64,000 bases of DNA from positions 6,014-70,013 of the forward strand of contig USCT01000009.1 in NCBI GenBank assembly GCA_900553185.1. Reading direction: 5' to 3'. The notes beneath the pieces were generated by a model. It ran no database searches and had not been told where the DNA came from. It saw only the letters and a list, made by a program, of their open reading frames with translations. The stretch is from an uncultured Bacteroides sp. (GTDB taxonomy: Bacteria > Bacteroidota > Bacteroidia > Bacteroidales > Bacteroidaceae). A program made the position numbers and the translations under genes. This document shows positions 25,547 to 34,892 of this stretch, piece after piece (the stretch's first letter is position 1; each line of letters starts with the position of its first letter).

Positions 25547-27829
25547 TCAGGCATTAGACGCCAAAGCCGTACCGGCATAAAACAATTGCTTCAGGTTTCC
25601 AGCCTCACCAACCACCCAGAGAACATCGTCTTTCTGCAAGGGAGTCCGCACATCAGGCGTATGCAAATTGCCGTCATGTCCGGATTCCACCCCTACTACC
25701 AGGCAATGATACGTATTCCGAACTCCACAATCCATTATCGATTTTCCCACAAATGGAGAATCAGCTGCCAAAGCAAACTGCTTCAGATGCATTTCACGTT
25801 TTTCAAAGTCTTCTTCCTCATAACCTCCGGAAACTTTGTCTGCCTGTGCCGCAAATTCGGCCAGCTGTTCATCGGTTCCGATCACCTGCAACGTGTCACC
25901 CGGAAACACCCGGTTATCCCCACCCGGAATGTTGATACGATGTGTTCCCCGGATAATGGAAGCTACAAAAACTCCGTATTTCCGACTCAGATCCAATTCA
26001 CGCAACGTACATCCCGACCACAACGAATCGGCCACCACTACGACATCAGACAAGTGAAGGTCTCTATCCAGCAAAGTACCCGCATACTCAGGTTGTTTCT
26101 CGCCCAAATATTCCTTACGCATATCCTTCGAGCGCAGATTTTGTACAAAAGTACGTTCCAACGCAATGGATTGCTTCTTGAGAAAACGTGAGAAAATCAT
26201 CAGCATGATCAGCAATAACGCAATACCTACACCCAATGCAGCCGAAGCCATAAACAAGTATTTGATGATATAAATGATAAACATACCCGCAATAACTACC
26301 CGAAGCAGAATCAACGAAATCAGCGGAGCATGATTGAACCGGCTGTTCGACCATAAAGCCTTGAACTCAATGGAACGGTTCTTTTTCATGATAAGCGCAC
26401 GCAAGAAAGGAGCGATCAGCACAATGGTAATGGCTGCTCCAGTAATCCTTCCCCAAAAATCACCCATCGTAGCCTGTAACAACGGAAGAATGAAATTCAA
26501 CGAAATAGCCGTTACCGCTATGGAAAGTACCACATAAATCAGGATAATGCGCACGATGGCTACCAGAAGCTTCTTCCAATTGTTGGTGACATTGGCCGTC
26601 TGCGCGCCCGATGAAGAAGTATACCGGATAATCAGATTCTTCCATGGAACCGGAATCAGGCGGTCTACCGCCTCATAGGCAGGCCCGGCCAACCGGATCA
26701 TGTAAGGAGTCAGGAAGGTAGTAATGACAGATACCGCCACTACAATCGGATAAAGAAAATCACTGGTGACCTTCAGGCTCACTCCCAGCGATGCAATGAT
26801 AAAGGCAAATTCACCGATCTGAGTCAGGCTGAAACCACACTGCATGGCAATCTTCAACGGCTGCCCGGAAAGCAGGACACCTCCCGTACCCAGTATAGTC
26901 TGTCCCAACAAGATAGCCAAGACAATAGCCAGAATAGGTGCCCAGTATTTCACGATCATAGCCGGGTCGACCATCATACCTACCGATACAAAGAAGATGG
27001 CTCCAAACAAGTCCTTCACCGGCGCCACCAGTTTCCCGATACGTTCCGAATCGATGGTCTCGGCCAGAATAGACCCCATGATAAAAGCTCCGAATGCCGG
27101 TGAGAAGCCAACCTGAGCGGCCAGAACTACCATTCCGAAGCAGAATGCCAGCGAAACGATAAGCAGGGTTTCGTCACTCATCATCTTCCGCACCCGTTTC
27201 AGGAACAATGGAATCACATAAATACCTACTACAAACCACAGCACCAGGAAGAATATCAGTTTCATGATACTGGAAATCATTTCCATACCCTCAAAATTCT
27301 GGCTTACAGCCATGGTAGACAACATCACCATCAGGACAATAGCCAGAATGTCTTCCAGAATCAGGATACTGAGAACAAGACCGGCAAAACGTTGCTGACG
27401 TAATCCCATATCATCAAAAGCCTTGTAAATGATGGTTGTAGAAGACATGGCCAACATTCCACCCAGATAAATACAGTCCATCTGTTTCCAGTTGAAACAC
27501 CAGCCCACGAATATGCCCACCGCAATCATGCAGAGAATGATGGAACAGGCCGAAATAACAGCCGATCCGCCCACCTTCATCAGTTTCTTGAAACTGAAGT
27601 CAAGGCCCAAAGCAAACAACAAGAAAATAACACCGATATCCGACCACGTCTGTATGTTGGAAGTATCTGTAACTGAAGGGGTAAATGCAAAATGAGGACT
27701 AGCCAAGAAACCAGCAACGATGTACCCCAGCACCAACGGTTGCTTCAGTTTCTTAAAAATGAGTGTCATGACACCGGCACAAATCAAAATCAGTGCCAGA
27801 TCACTGATAAGCGGAGCTAAATGAGACAT
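25547..27829 (-). CDS. CPA2-family cation:proton antiporter with TrkA-C domains (KefB-like)
   Basis: 760 residues from ATG 27829 (MSHLAPLISDLALILI); an upstream frame extension of 13 codons is less likely. Twelve or so membrane helices of the Na+/H+ exchanger domain (ALGLDFSFKKLMKVGG, STTIIYKAFDDMGLRQ, QVGFSPAFGAFIMGSILAET), further membrane segments at about 420-560, then two cytoplasmic TrkA-C-like regulatory domains (LSDVVVVADSLWSGCTLREL and LAADSPFVGKSIMDCG). Moves K+ or Na+ against protons across the inner membrane. Confidence 0.88.
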   Translation of the reverse strand: MSHLAPLISDLALILICAGVMTLIFKKLKQPLVLGYIVAGFLASPHFAFTPSVTDTSNIQTWSDIGVIFLLFALGLDFSFKKLMKVGGSAVISACSIILCMIAVGIFVGWCFNWKQMDCIYLGGMLAMSSTTIIYKAFDDMGLRQQRFAGLVLSILILEDILAIVLMVMLSTMAVSQNFEGMEMISSIMKLIFFLVLWFVVGIYVIPLFLKRVRKMMSDETLLIVSLAFCFGMVVLAAQVGFSPAFGAFIMGSILAETIDSERIGKLVAPVKDLFGAIFFVSVGMMVDPAMIVKYWAPILAIVLAILLGQTILGTGGVLLSGQPLKIAMQCGFSLTQIGEFAFIIASLGVSLKVTSDFLYPIVVAVSVITTFLTPYMIRLAGPAYEAVDRLIPVPWKNLIIRYTSSSGAQTANVTNNWKKLLVAIVRIILIYVVLSIAVTAISLNFILPLLQATMGDFWGRITGAAITIVLIAPFLRALIMKKNRSIEFKALWSNSRFNHAPLISLILLRVVIAGMFIIYIIKYLFMASAALGVGIALLLIMLMIFSRFLKKQSIALERTFVQNLRSKDMRKEYLGEKQPEYAGTLLDRDLHLSDVVVVADSLWSGCTLRELDLSRKYGVFVASIIRGTHRINIPGGDNRVFPGDTLQVIGTDEQLAEFAAQADKVSGGYEEEDFEKREMHLKQFALAADSPFVGKSIMDCGVRNTYHCLVVGVESGHDGNLHTPDVRTPLQKDDVLWVVGEAGNLKQLFYAGTALASNA

Positions 27830-27895
27830 GTTTATTCCTGTTTGATTTTTCCGTGCAAATGTAAGCAAATAAATAAAAATAGCGACGATTTATTG

Positions 27896-27937
27896 AAAAA
27901 AGGTGTTCAATCAATAAAAATTGACCGAACACCTTTT
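27896..27937 (-). terminator. Terminator of gcvT
   Basis: AGGTGTTC (27901-27908) pairs with GAACACCT (27927-27934), with inner TCAAT/ATTGA pairing, giving a long stem; T-rich on the minus-strand exit. Confidence 0.8.
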
Positions 27938-27966
27938 CCTGATCAGATAAAAAGCCTTTTTAAAAT

Positions 27967-29052
27967 CTATTTTCGAAAAGGAGGTTTTACCACCTGTGCT
28001 TTCAGGCGACGTCCCCGATTATCCAGATAAATTTCCGTACCCGGCTTCGAAAAATCAATGGCTACATATCCCATACCGATACCAATCTTACGTGTAGGCG
28101 ACATGGTACCTGAAGTAACATGTCCGATGATGTTTCCTTCCGCATCGGTCAGTGCATAGCCATGACGTGGAATGCCACGGTCAATCATTTCGAAGCCTAC
28201 CAACTTGCGGGTTACACCTTCTGCCTTCTGCTTTTCCAGGGCAGCCCGGTTGGTAAAGTTCTTCCCGTCTACGAATTTGGTAATCCATCCCAAACCGGCC
28301 TCCAGCGGAGAAGTCGTATCGTCGATATCGTTTCCATACAGGCAGAAACCCATTTCCAGACGGAGAGTATCACGTGCTCCCAAACCCACCGGCTTGATAC
28401 CAAACTCAGCCCCGGCTTCGAAGATGGCGTCCCAAATCTTCAGACCGTCTTCCGGATAAAAATAAAGTTCGAAACCACCTGCACCCGTATATCCCGTATT
28501 CGAGATAATCACTTCGGGTACTCCGGCAAATTCGCCTACCTTGAACGTATAATAAGGAATATCCGAAAGATTGACCGGAGTAAGCTTCTGAAGCGTAGCC
28601 AGAGCCTTAGGCCCCTGAACTGCCAGCTGACCGATACGGTCGGAAGAATTTTCCAGTTCGGCTCCTGCCTGGTTATGAGAGACACACCAGTTCCAGTCCT
28701 TTTCGATATTGGCCGCATTCACTACCAGCATGTATTTGTCCTGTCCGTAATCGTAAACCAGCAAATCGTCAACGATACCTCCCGTTTCATTAGGGAAACA
28801 AGTATACTGAACCTTGCCGGGAACCAGTACAGCCGCATTATTCGAAGTCACTTGCTGAATAAACTCAAGCGCATGGGGGCCTTTTACCCAAAACTCTCCC
28901 ATGTGAGACACATCGAAAACACCAACAGACTGACATACGGTAAAATGTTCATCCAAAATTCCGGAATACTCTATCGGCATGTTATATCCGGCAAATTCAT
29001 GCATTTTGGCACCGAGAGCAATGTGCTTCTCGGTAAAGGGAGTTGTTTTCAT
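27967..29052 (-). CDS. gcvT: Glycine cleavage system T protein (aminomethyltransferase)
   Basis: 361 residues, standard length. Transfers the methylamine-bound carbon of glycine to tetrahydrofolate within the glycine cleavage complex. Features: [20 protein letters not shown] start, [25 protein letters not shown], the [14 protein letters not shown] motif of folate/aminomethyl binding, [19 protein letters not shown] and [27 protein letters not shown]. The gcvH/gcvP genes are not adjacent. Terminator downstream; unusual repeat upstream. Confidence 0.97.
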   Translation of the reverse strand: MKTTPFTEKHIALGAKMHEFAGYNMPIEYSGILDEHFTVCQSVGVFDVSHMGEFWVKGPHALEFIQQVTSNNAAVLVPGKVQYTCFPNETGGIVDDLLVYDYGQDKYMLVVNAANIEKDWNWCVSHNQAGAELENSSDRIGQLAVQGPKALATLQKLTPVNLSDIPYYTFKVGEFAGVPEVIISNTGYTGAGGFELYFYPEDGLKIWDAIFEAGAEFGIKPVGLGARDTLRLEMGFCLYGNDIDDTTSPLEAGLGWITKFVDGKNFTNRAALEKQKAEGVTRKLVGFEMIDRGIPRHGYALTDAEGNIIGHVTSGTMSPTRKIGIGMGYVAIDFSKPGTEIYLDNRGRRLKAQVVKPPFRK

Positions 29053-29356
29053 ACTTATCAGATTTAATGTTCATTTTTCATGATTACTTTTTTCTTTTTG
29101 ATGTCAAGAAGAAAAAGCTAACAAAAAAGAAAAACCACCGGCTCCCGTTTTGAGGCGACTACGAAATATCCCCTGACGGAAGCACAGGAACTCACTTCGC
29201 TCAGACAGCCTGCGCTTCTTCCCGTCGGAGACCGTTCTCCGTTATCTCGCCTCAAGACCAAGACCGGATATGTTATTAATTACCTAGTTACCAAGAACTG
29301 AAACCGGCAGATTAAATACTGCTTTCAATTTTTCACTTTTAAATTCCAACTGAAAA
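29053..29356. other. Gene-free stretch between pepT and gcvT with structured element
   Basis: Holds the gcvT promoter region and, at 29150-29255, an element listed separately. No gene is seen. Confidence 0.5.
29150..29255. repeat. MITE/REP-like structured element
   Basis: Bounded by a perfect 9-bp inverted repeat TTGAGGCGA (29150-29158) and TCGCCTCAA (29247-29255). Inside, the left arm CTGACGGAAGCACAGG (from 29173) pairs nearly completely with the right arm CCTGCGCTTC and CCCGTCGG (about 29209-29228). It is more GC-rich than its AT-rich surroundings. The arrangement resembles a REP or small non-autonomous element. Confidence 0.45.
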
Positions 29357-30586
29357 TCAACTGTATCGCTTGGCTGTCAGTTCGGCAATCTTCACCACTA
29401 CCATCATCGCCTTTTCGATGGAAGGTATCGGAACGAATTCATAACGGCCATGGAAATTCAATCCGCCGGCAAAGATATTCGGACAAGGAAGTCCCTTGAA
29501 CGACAACTGAGCACCGTCTGTTCCGCCACGAATTGCTTTTACCTTCGGCTCTACTCCGGCTTCCTGCATGGCCGCAAAGGCGATATCGATGATATGCATC
29601 AGGGGTTCCACCTGCTGACGCATGTTGTAATACTGGTCTTTCAATTCTACCGTAACCACCTTTTCACCATACTTTTCGTTCAACTGCTCCGCACATGACA
29701 ACATCAGCTGTTTCCGCCCCTCAAATTTCTCACGATTATGATCACGGATGATGTAAGAAAGTTCTGTCCGCTCTACCTCTCCTTCCATACCGATGAGGTG
29801 GAAGAAACCTTCATAACCTTCGGTCGTAGCAGGTGTTTCGTCGGCTGGAAGCAGACTGACAAACTCATTGGCCACCAGCAGAGAATTGATCATCTTGTTC
29901 TTGGCATATCCCGGATGTACATTCCGTCCTTTCACATGTATTTTGGCCGAAGCTGCGTTGAAGTTCTCGAACTCCAGTTCGCCCACCTCACCACCGTCCA
30001 TGGTATAAGCCCATTTGGCACCGAATTGCTCCACATTGAATTTGTGGGCACCCAGACCGATTTCCTCGTCCGGATTGAACCCGATACGGATTTTACCATG
30101 CTTGATTTCGGGATGTTCTTTCAGATAAGCTACCGCTCCGACGATTTCGGCGATACCGGCCTTGTCATCGGCCCCCAGCAAGGTGTGACCGTCCGTCACA
30201 ATCAAATCCTCACCCAAATGATCCAGTAATTCGGGGAATTGTCGCGGTGACAAAACAATTCCTTCTTCGGCACACAACGGAATTTCTTTTCCATCATATT
30301 TCTCAACGATACGCGGCTTTACATTCTCCCCGCTCATATCGGGACTGGTGTCCATGTGAGAAATGAAACCGATAGTAGGAACCTCACGGTCAACATTGGC
30401 CGGCAACGTAGCAAAGAGGTAACCATTTTCATCCAGTGTAATCTCCTCCAGCCCCAGGGCCTCCAGTTCGGTCTTCAAATATTGTGCAAACACCATCTGC
30501 TTTGGCGTACTTGGAGTTACCCCGGTCGATTCATCAGATTGTGTATCGAAACTTACATACTTTAAAAAACGTTCAATTACCGTCAT
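29357..30586 (-). CDS. pepT: Peptidase T (tripeptide aminopeptidase)
   Basis: 409 residues, standard length. M20-family zinc exopeptidase releasing the N-terminal residue of tripeptides in the cytoplasm. Motifs: first metal histidine in [14 protein letters not shown], catalytic-type [15 protein letters not shown], glutamate pair [29 protein letters not shown], and the C-terminal [18 protein letters not shown] metal ligand region. Stands alone. Confidence 0.97.
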   Translation of the reverse strand: MTVIERFLKYVSFDTQSDESTGVTPSTPKQMVFAQYLKTELEALGLEEITLDENGYLFATLPANVDREVPTIGFISHMDTSPDMSGENVKPRIVEKYDGKEIPLCAEEGIVLSPRQFPELLDHLGEDLIVTDGHTLLGADDKAGIAEIVGAVAYLKEHPEIKHGKIRIGFNPDEEIGLGAHKFNVEQFGAKWAYTMDGGEVGELEFENFNAASAKIHVKGRNVHPGYAKNKMINSLLVANEFVSLLPADETPATTEGYEGFFHLIGMEGEVERTELSYIIRDHNREKFEGRKQLMLSCAEQLNEKYGEKVVTVELKDQYYNMRQQVEPLMHIIDIAFAAMQEAGVEPKVKAIRGGTDGAQLSFKGLPCPNIFAGGLNFHGRYEFVPIPSIEKAMMVVVKIAELTAKRYS

Positions 30587-30694
30587 ATTTTTCTTCTAGA
30601 TTTTTATATTAATTCTTCATGGTAAAATTAACAAATGAGCAACAAACGACCAAACAGATTATCATTTTTTCGTAAATCACAAGGTAGATTTACG

Positions 30695-30985
30695 TTATTT
30701 CCCGGCCCGGATATAGTCATTCAATGCCTCCACGTACTCCTCGAAAGCCTTCTGCCCTGCCGGAGTGATATGCAAGGTGGTGCGCTGGTTACGGCCGGCA
30801 TTTACCCGTTCCATGGAAATGTACCCCGCCGCCAGCAGTTTATCCAACTGCACGGACAAGTTACCCGAGGTAGATTCCGTCTTTTCTTTCAGGTAAACAA
30901 AATCGGCTTCCACTACGGACATGAGGATAGACATTACGGCCAGCCTCAACTGGGAATGCAACAACGGATTCAACGGACGGAACAT
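30695..30985 (-). CDS. Winged-helix transcriptional regulator (HTH_27/DUF-type)
   Basis: 96-residue single-domain DNA-binding protein: RPLNPLLHSQLRLAVMSIL opening, recognition region FVYLKEKTESTSGNLSVQLD, wing KLLAAGYISMERVNAGRNQR, and C-terminal helix for dimerisation (FEEYVEALNDYIRAG). It starts 23 bases after the stop of the membrane-protein gene, so both are one operon. Probably autoregulates through the GTTTATNNNATAAAC sites upstream (inference). Confidence 0.85.
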   Translation of the reverse strand: MFRPLNPLLHSQLRLAVMSILMSVVEADFVYLKEKTESTSGNLSVQLDKLLAAGYISMERVNAGRNQRTTLHITPAGQKAFEEYVEALNDYIRAGK

Positions 30986-31008
30986 AAAGCCTTACCTCCT
31001 CTGCCATC

Positions 31009-31620
31009 TTACCGGGTAACCGGATTCTTGATACGACGTTTTACCTGCCATTGCATGGCACACCCGCCCAGCACCAAAGCAACCAGACAGAACAGCATGA
31101 AAGAAAGGATTCCATACCCTATCGAATCGTCCATCGAGGTCACATAAAGGTAAGCCATCGAACAGCCTCCTATCAGACAGGAAGACGCGTAACGCAGCTT
31201 CAACAGCACCTCCAGTATGATGACAAGTCCGACGAACAAGGAGGCCAGATATATCAGAAACACCACATTGTAATTCCCATCGTACGAAAACAGATAGATC
31301 CCCGACAGCAGAGCCGGAAAAAGCCACGTATACATCCAGGCTGCATGGAACATCTCGTCGAGGAAGGTCTTGACCCGCCTTTCCCGGTACCGGAAATCTA
31401 TCAGCCAGGCCGAAACCGGTATCAGAAACGTGAACCACATCACCTGAGAATCGGGCAGATACTTCCTCAGCACCAGCATACCGACACAAATCAAGACTGA
31501 AGCCACTCCCGTCATCCACAGGATATCACTGTTCCTGTTACTCAGACGGGCACGATTTTCGGAAATCATCCGGGCTATAAGCCTCAAACTTTCCTCTTCT
31601 TTCAAAAATTTTTCTTCCAT
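31009..31620 (-). CDS. Membrane protein of unknown function
   Basis: 203 residues with a cytoplasmic helix at the start (EEKFLKEEESLRLIARMIS), then about six membrane segments, e.g. ILWMTGVASVLICVGMLVL, VVFLIYLASLFVGLVIILE and GILSFMLFCLVALVLGG, ending with a basic tail. Not assigned to a named family with confidence. First gene of an operon with the winged-helix regulator, preceded by the twin operators; a reading frame in another phase (30992-31519) is a shadow. Confidence 0.75.
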   Translation of the reverse strand: MEEKFLKEEESLRLIARMISENRARLSNRNSDILWMTGVASVLICVGMLVLRKYLPDSQVMWFTFLIPVSAWLIDFRYRERRVKTFLDEMFHAAWMYTWLFPALLSGIYLFSYDGNYNVVFLIYLASLFVGLVIILEVLLKLRYASSCLIGGCSMAYLYVTSMDDSIGYGILSFMLFCLVALVLGGCAMQWQVKRRIKNPVTR

Positions 31621-31638
31621 TGTATAGCGGTCATTAAA

Positions 31639-31655
31639 AGTTTATATCATAAACT
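31639..31655. promoter_or_regulatory. Operator-like palindrome 1
   Basis: AGTTTATATCATAAACT, a perfect 17-bp palindrome apart from its centre, of the form GTTTAT-N3-ATAAAC. It lies in the leader, 19 bases before the membrane-protein start. Confidence 0.65.
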
Positions 31656-31706
31656 AAAAAAGAAATAAAAAAGGAAGAAGTTACTTCTTCACACCTTGTA
31701 TGCTTA

Positions 31707-31740
31707 CAAATATACTAAAAAGTTTATGACATAAACCAAA
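31707..31740 (-). promoter_or_regulatory. Promoter with operator-like palindrome 2 in its spacer
   Basis: Minus strand TTTG (31737-31740), 22 bases, then TATATTTG (31707-31714). The spacer contains GTTTATGACATAAAC (31722-31736), the same GTTTAT-N3-ATAAAC site as at 31640-31654. A repressor bound here would block the promoter directly. Confidence 0.65.
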
Positions 31741-31835
31741 AAGAACGGGAAAAAAGATGAGGTGCAACAAAAATCTTTCGTACTTTTGCATACGATAAGG
31801 AGATAAATCCTTAATACATTACACTACAGACATCA

Positions 31836-33044
31836 ATGAGAAGAGTTATTTTATTATGCCTCATGTGCCTGACCATTGCAAGTGGTTTCGCACAAGTCGC
31901 CGAAACCCCGTCCGACACAGCTTCTACTCCCGAACGTACACTTACCAAGAAGGAACTCCACAAGCTGAAAGTGGCCAAACGGAATTTTCACTACAACATT
32001 CTGGGAGGACCCAGTTATTCGCCGGATTTCGGCGTACTGATAGGCGGTAGCGCCCTGATGACTTTCCGCATGGATCCCAAGGACACCACCATGATGCGTT
32101 CGGTAATTCCGGCTTCCATGGCTTTCATGTTTTCGGGCGGACTGAACATCGTGGTAAAACCCCAACTGTTCTTCAAAAATGACAAATTCCGTATCTTCGG
32201 ACAATTCATCTACAAGAACACCCAGGAAAACTACTACGGCGTAGGCTACGATACCAACAAGAATTACGTCAGAAGTGAAACCACCAGCCAATACCAGTAC
32301 AGCGGTGTACAAATCAATCCCTGGTTCCTTTTCCGCCTGGGAGAAAGCAACTTTTTTCTGGGACCACAGATTGACCTGAACTACGACAAAATGAAGGATG
32401 TGGCCGAAGGAATCACTCAGGATCCTTATTACATAGCCGCCGGAGGTACACCCGACGGATATAGCAATTTCAGTTCCGGCGTAGGCTTCCTGCTCAGTTA
32501 TGATACACGCGACATCCCGGCCAATCCCTACAAAGGACTTTACCTCGATTTTCGCGGACTGATGTATCAGAAATGGCTCGGTGGCGACAACAACTTCTAC
32601 AAGCTGGAACTTGACTACCGCCAATACAAAAGCGTGGGAAAGCGCAAAGTCATCGCTTGGACCCTGCAAAGCAAGAACGTCATCGGAAGCAACATTCCAT
32701 TGAACAAATATGTACTGAGCGGAACTCCATTCGACCTGCGCGGATACTACATGGGACAATACCGGGACAAAACCTCCCACATGGCACTGGTAGAATACCG
32801 GCAGATGTTCAACAACGACCAGGACACATGGCTCAAACGAATCGTTTCGCACCTGGGATATGTAGCCTGGGGAGGCGTAGGATTCATGGGACCCGACCCG
32901 GTACACATCGAAGGTATCCTGCCGAATGCGGGACTCGGATTACGCATTGAAGTACAGCCACGCATGAATGTCCGCCTGGACATCGGACGCAACTTCATCA
33001 ACAAGCAGAACCTGTTTTACCTGAATATGACAGAGGCTTTCTGA
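31836..33044 (+). CDS. Omp85-type outer-membrane barrel protein (BamA/TamA family)
   Basis: 402 residues with signal peptide RRVILLCLMCLTIASGFA. No POTRA domains: a short linker leads straight into a 16-strand-type barrel (alternating aromatic strands such as NYYGVGYDTN, FSSGVGFLLSYDTRDIPANP, and the VLSGTPFDLRGYYMGQYRD loop-6-like VRGF-equivalent region), ending MTEAF with an aromatic last residue. Resembles the surface-antigen D15 group lacking periplasmic domains; transport cargo unknown. TACTTTTG (31781-31788) is a likely -7 box. Confidence 0.8.
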   Translation: MRRVILLCLMCLTIASGFAQVAETPSDTASTPERTLTKKELHKLKVAKRNFHYNILGGPSYSPDFGVLIGGSALMTFRMDPKDTTMMRSVIPASMAFMFSGGLNIVVKPQLFFKNDKFRIFGQFIYKNTQENYYGVGYDTNKNYVRSETTSQYQYSGVQINPWFLFRLGESNFFLGPQIDLNYDKMKDVAEGITQDPYYIAAGGTPDGYSNFSSGVGFLLSYDTRDIPANPYKGLYLDFRGLMYQKWLGGDNNFYKLELDYRQYKSVGKRKVIAWTLQSKNVIGSNIPLNKYVLSGTPFDLRGYYMGQYRDKTSHMALVEYRQMFNNDQDTWLKRIVSHLGYVAWGGVGFMGPDPVHIEGILPNAGLGLRIEVQPRMNVRLDIGRNFINKQNLFYLNMTEAF

Positions 33045-33089
33045 GTATGTCACCCGGAAAGCCCCTCTTTGTATAACTTACTATTTTTT

Positions 33090-33137
33090 AATCCTTTGCC
33101 CGAATCTGTATACAGACAAGCAGGCAAGGGATTTTTC
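33090..33137 (+). terminator. Terminator of the barrel gene
   Basis: AATCCTTTGCC (33090-33100) pairs with GGCAAGGGATT (33123-33133), followed by TTTCTTT; between converging genes. Confidence 0.75.
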
Positions 33138-33148
33138 TTTACCACATA

Positions 33149-34555
33149 TCAAAAACAGCTGGAACCGTCGAAACAATGGGTGCAGACCTTGCACTTCGGC
33201 AGGCCGATGGCCTCAATCAGCGTTTCCAGTGTATTGAATTTCAGGGAAGTCAGTCCGAAGCGGGCACGGATACGTTCCACCAGCTCCTTGTACTCCGGTG
33301 AATCGGTCGTAGCATACTTGTCCAGCTTCGCATTTGCGTCGCCCTCTATTTCCTGGATGATACGGCGGGTTATCAGTTCCATGTCACTCTTCGAAGAAGT
33401 AAAGCCGATGAACGGACAACCATAAATAAGCGGCGGGCATGCAATACGCATGTGAACTTCCTTGGCCCCATAATCGAAAAGCACCTTCACATTATCCCGG
33501 AGCTGGGTACCCCGCACGATAGAATCGTCGCAGAACAGAACGCGCTTTCCCTCCAGCATGGCCCTGTTAGGAATCAATTTCATCTTGGCCACCAGCGAAC
33601 GCATTTCCTGATTGCTCGGCGTAAAGCTGCGTGGCCATGTCGGAGTATACTTGGCAATAGCCCGATGATAAGGCACCCCCTTTCCTTCGGCATATCCCAG
33701 CGCCATACCTACACCCGAATCCGGAATACCGCAGGCACAATCCACCTCCGATTCATCAGTCTGACCCATTTTGTAACCCGATACGAAACGTACCTCTTCT
33801 ACGTTCTTTTCCTCGTAGCACGAAGCCGGAAAGCCGTAATACACCCACAGGAATGAACAGATCTGCATCTTGTCGTTCGGCTTGCGGAGCTGTTCCAGGC
33901 CGTCGGCACGCATCCGGATAATCTCTCCCGGGCCTACATAACGCTCAATCTCGTAATCCAGGTTCGGAAAACTGCTCGACTCGCTGGTAGCGGCGTATGC
34001 CCCTTCCTTCTTGCCGATCACAATCGGCGTACGTCCCCACTGGTCGCGGGCCACGATGATACCGTCTTCGGTAAGAATCAGCATGGAACAGGAACCTTTG
34101 ATTTTCTTGAAAACGTGTTCAATCCCCTCTACAAAAGTCTTTCCCTGGATAATCAACAGGGCAATGAGCTCCGTCTGGTTGGTCTTTCCCATACTCATTT
34201 CAGAAAAGTGCATGTTGGCTTCGAGCAATTCCTGCACCAGTTCCTCCCGATTATTGATCTTTGCAACTGTAACGATGGCGAAATGCCCCAAATGAGAATT
34301 GATCAGGATAGGCTGAGGGTCCGTATCGCTGATAACGCCGATACCGGCTTTGCCTCTGAATTTTGACAACTCTGGTTCAAATTTCGTACGAAAGTATGAA
34401 CTTTCCAGGCTATGAATCGTACGGGCAAAGCCTTCACCCTCCGCATAAGTAGCCATACCGGCACGTTTCGTGCCCAAATGAGAATTATAATCTGTCCCGT
34501 AAAATAAATCGGTCACACATTCAGTCTGAGAGACTGTTCCGAAAAATCCTCCCAT
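33149..34555 (-). CDS. purF: PurF-like amidophosphoribosyltransferase without the N-terminal cysteine
   Basis: 468 residues, normal PurF length. The glutaminase (Ntn) half starts MGGFFGTVSQTEC, where active PurF has a cysteine after the initiator or propeptide; here that position is glycine and the nearest cysteine (13) is out of place. The rest of the fold is kept (LLIIQGKTF, SMLILTEDGIIVARD). The phosphoribosyltransferase half has the PRPP loop VLFCDDSIVRGTQ at about 340, and the tail has CKVCTHCFDGSSC, Cys-rich as in iron-sulfur type PurF. So PRPP amidation from ammonia rather than glutamine, or a different job, is possible. Confidence 0.85.
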   Translation of the reverse strand: MGGFFGTVSQTECVTDLFYGTDYNSHLGTKRAGMATYAEGEGFARTIHSLESSYFRTKFEPELSKFRGKAGIGVISDTDPQPILINSHLGHFAIVTVAKINNREELVQELLEANMHFSEMSMGKTNQTELIALLIIQGKTFVEGIEHVFKKIKGSCSMLILTEDGIIVARDQWGRTPIVIGKKEGAYAATSESSSFPNLDYEIERYVGPGEIIRMRADGLEQLRKPNDKMQICSFLWVYYGFPASCYEEKNVEEVRFVSGYKMGQTDESEVDCACGIPDSGVGMALGYAEGKGVPYHRAIAKYTPTWPRSFTPSNQEMRSLVAKMKLIPNRAMLEGKRVLFCDDSIVRGTQLRDNVKVLFDYGAKEVHMRIACPPLIYGCPFIGFTSSKSDMELITRRIIQEIEGDANAKLDKYATTDSPEYKELVERIRARFGLTSLKFNTLETLIEAIGLPKCKVCTHCFDGSSCF

Positions 34556-34592
34556 AGTGTTAGTTTAGTAGTTCTATAAATGAAAATTTTTG

Positions 34593-34624
34593 CAAAAATA
34601 CGAAAATGGAAGAATATACGCAAA
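34593..34624 (-). promoter_or_regulatory. Promoter of the PurF-like gene
   Basis: Minus strand TTTG (34621-34624), 20 bases, TATTTTTG (34593-34600); the start codon is about 38 bases downstream. Confidence 0.7.
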
Positions 34625-34643
34625 CGGGAAGCGTTAAGACACG

Positions 34644-34674
34644 AAAAAAGGAAATCTCTTTTCCAAAGACTTCC
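34644..34674 (-). terminator. Terminator of the tRNA/SRP RNA transcript
   Basis: On the minus strand GGAAGTCTTT... pairs with AAAGAGATTTCC (imperfect stem) followed by a run of T (34644-34649 region), just after the last tRNA gene. Confidence 0.6.
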
Positions 34675-34680
34675 TTTCTG

Positions 34681-34754
34681 AGCCTCTTGTCGGATTCGAA
34701 CCAACGACCCCGAGATTACAAATCACGTGCTCTGGCCAACTGAGCTAAAGAGGC
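34681..34754 (-). tRNA. tRNA-Thr (anticodon TGT), copy 1
   Basis: Cloverleaf in 74 bases: acceptor GCCTCTT/AAGAGGC, D arm GCTCAGTTGGCCAGAGC, anticodon loop TTTGTAA (anticodon TGT at 34718-34720), T arm with GGTTCGAATCC. CCA is not encoded. Identical to copy 2. Between the copies, GAGTAAG (34759-34765) and CTTACTC (34791-34797) can form a processing hairpin. Confidence 0.95.
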
Positions 34755-34812
34755 AAACGAGTAAGTATTTTCTTTTAGAATCCGCAAACGCTTACTCTCG
34801 TCTGCTTTTTCG

Positions 34813-34886
34813 AGCCTCTTGTCGGATTCGAACCAACGACCCCGAGATTACAAATCACGTGCTCTGGCCAACTGAGCTAAAGAGGC
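34813..34886 (-). tRNA. tRNA-Thr (anticodon TGT), copy 2
   Basis: Same 74-base sequence as copy 1, anticodon TGT at 34850-34852. It lies between the SRP RNA and copy 1 on the same strand, so all three are probably made as one transcript. Confidence 0.95.
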
Positions 34887-34892
34887 GGGGGT

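Noticed and set aside
28120..29067. A 315-codon open frame antisense to gcvT
   Set aside because: The opposite strand encodes complete GcvT; the antisense reading has no recognisable domain and starts within a region with no promoter.
30992..31519. A 175-codon frame on the minus strand inside the membrane-protein gene
   Set aside because: Different phase from the hydrophobic six-helix protein at 31009-31620, whose start, operators and downstream partner fit; the alternative is a shadow.
31854..32906. A 350-codon open frame antisense to the outer-membrane barrel gene
   Set aside because: The plus strand has a signal peptide and barrel strands to an aromatic end; the antisense frame is a by-product of codon bias.
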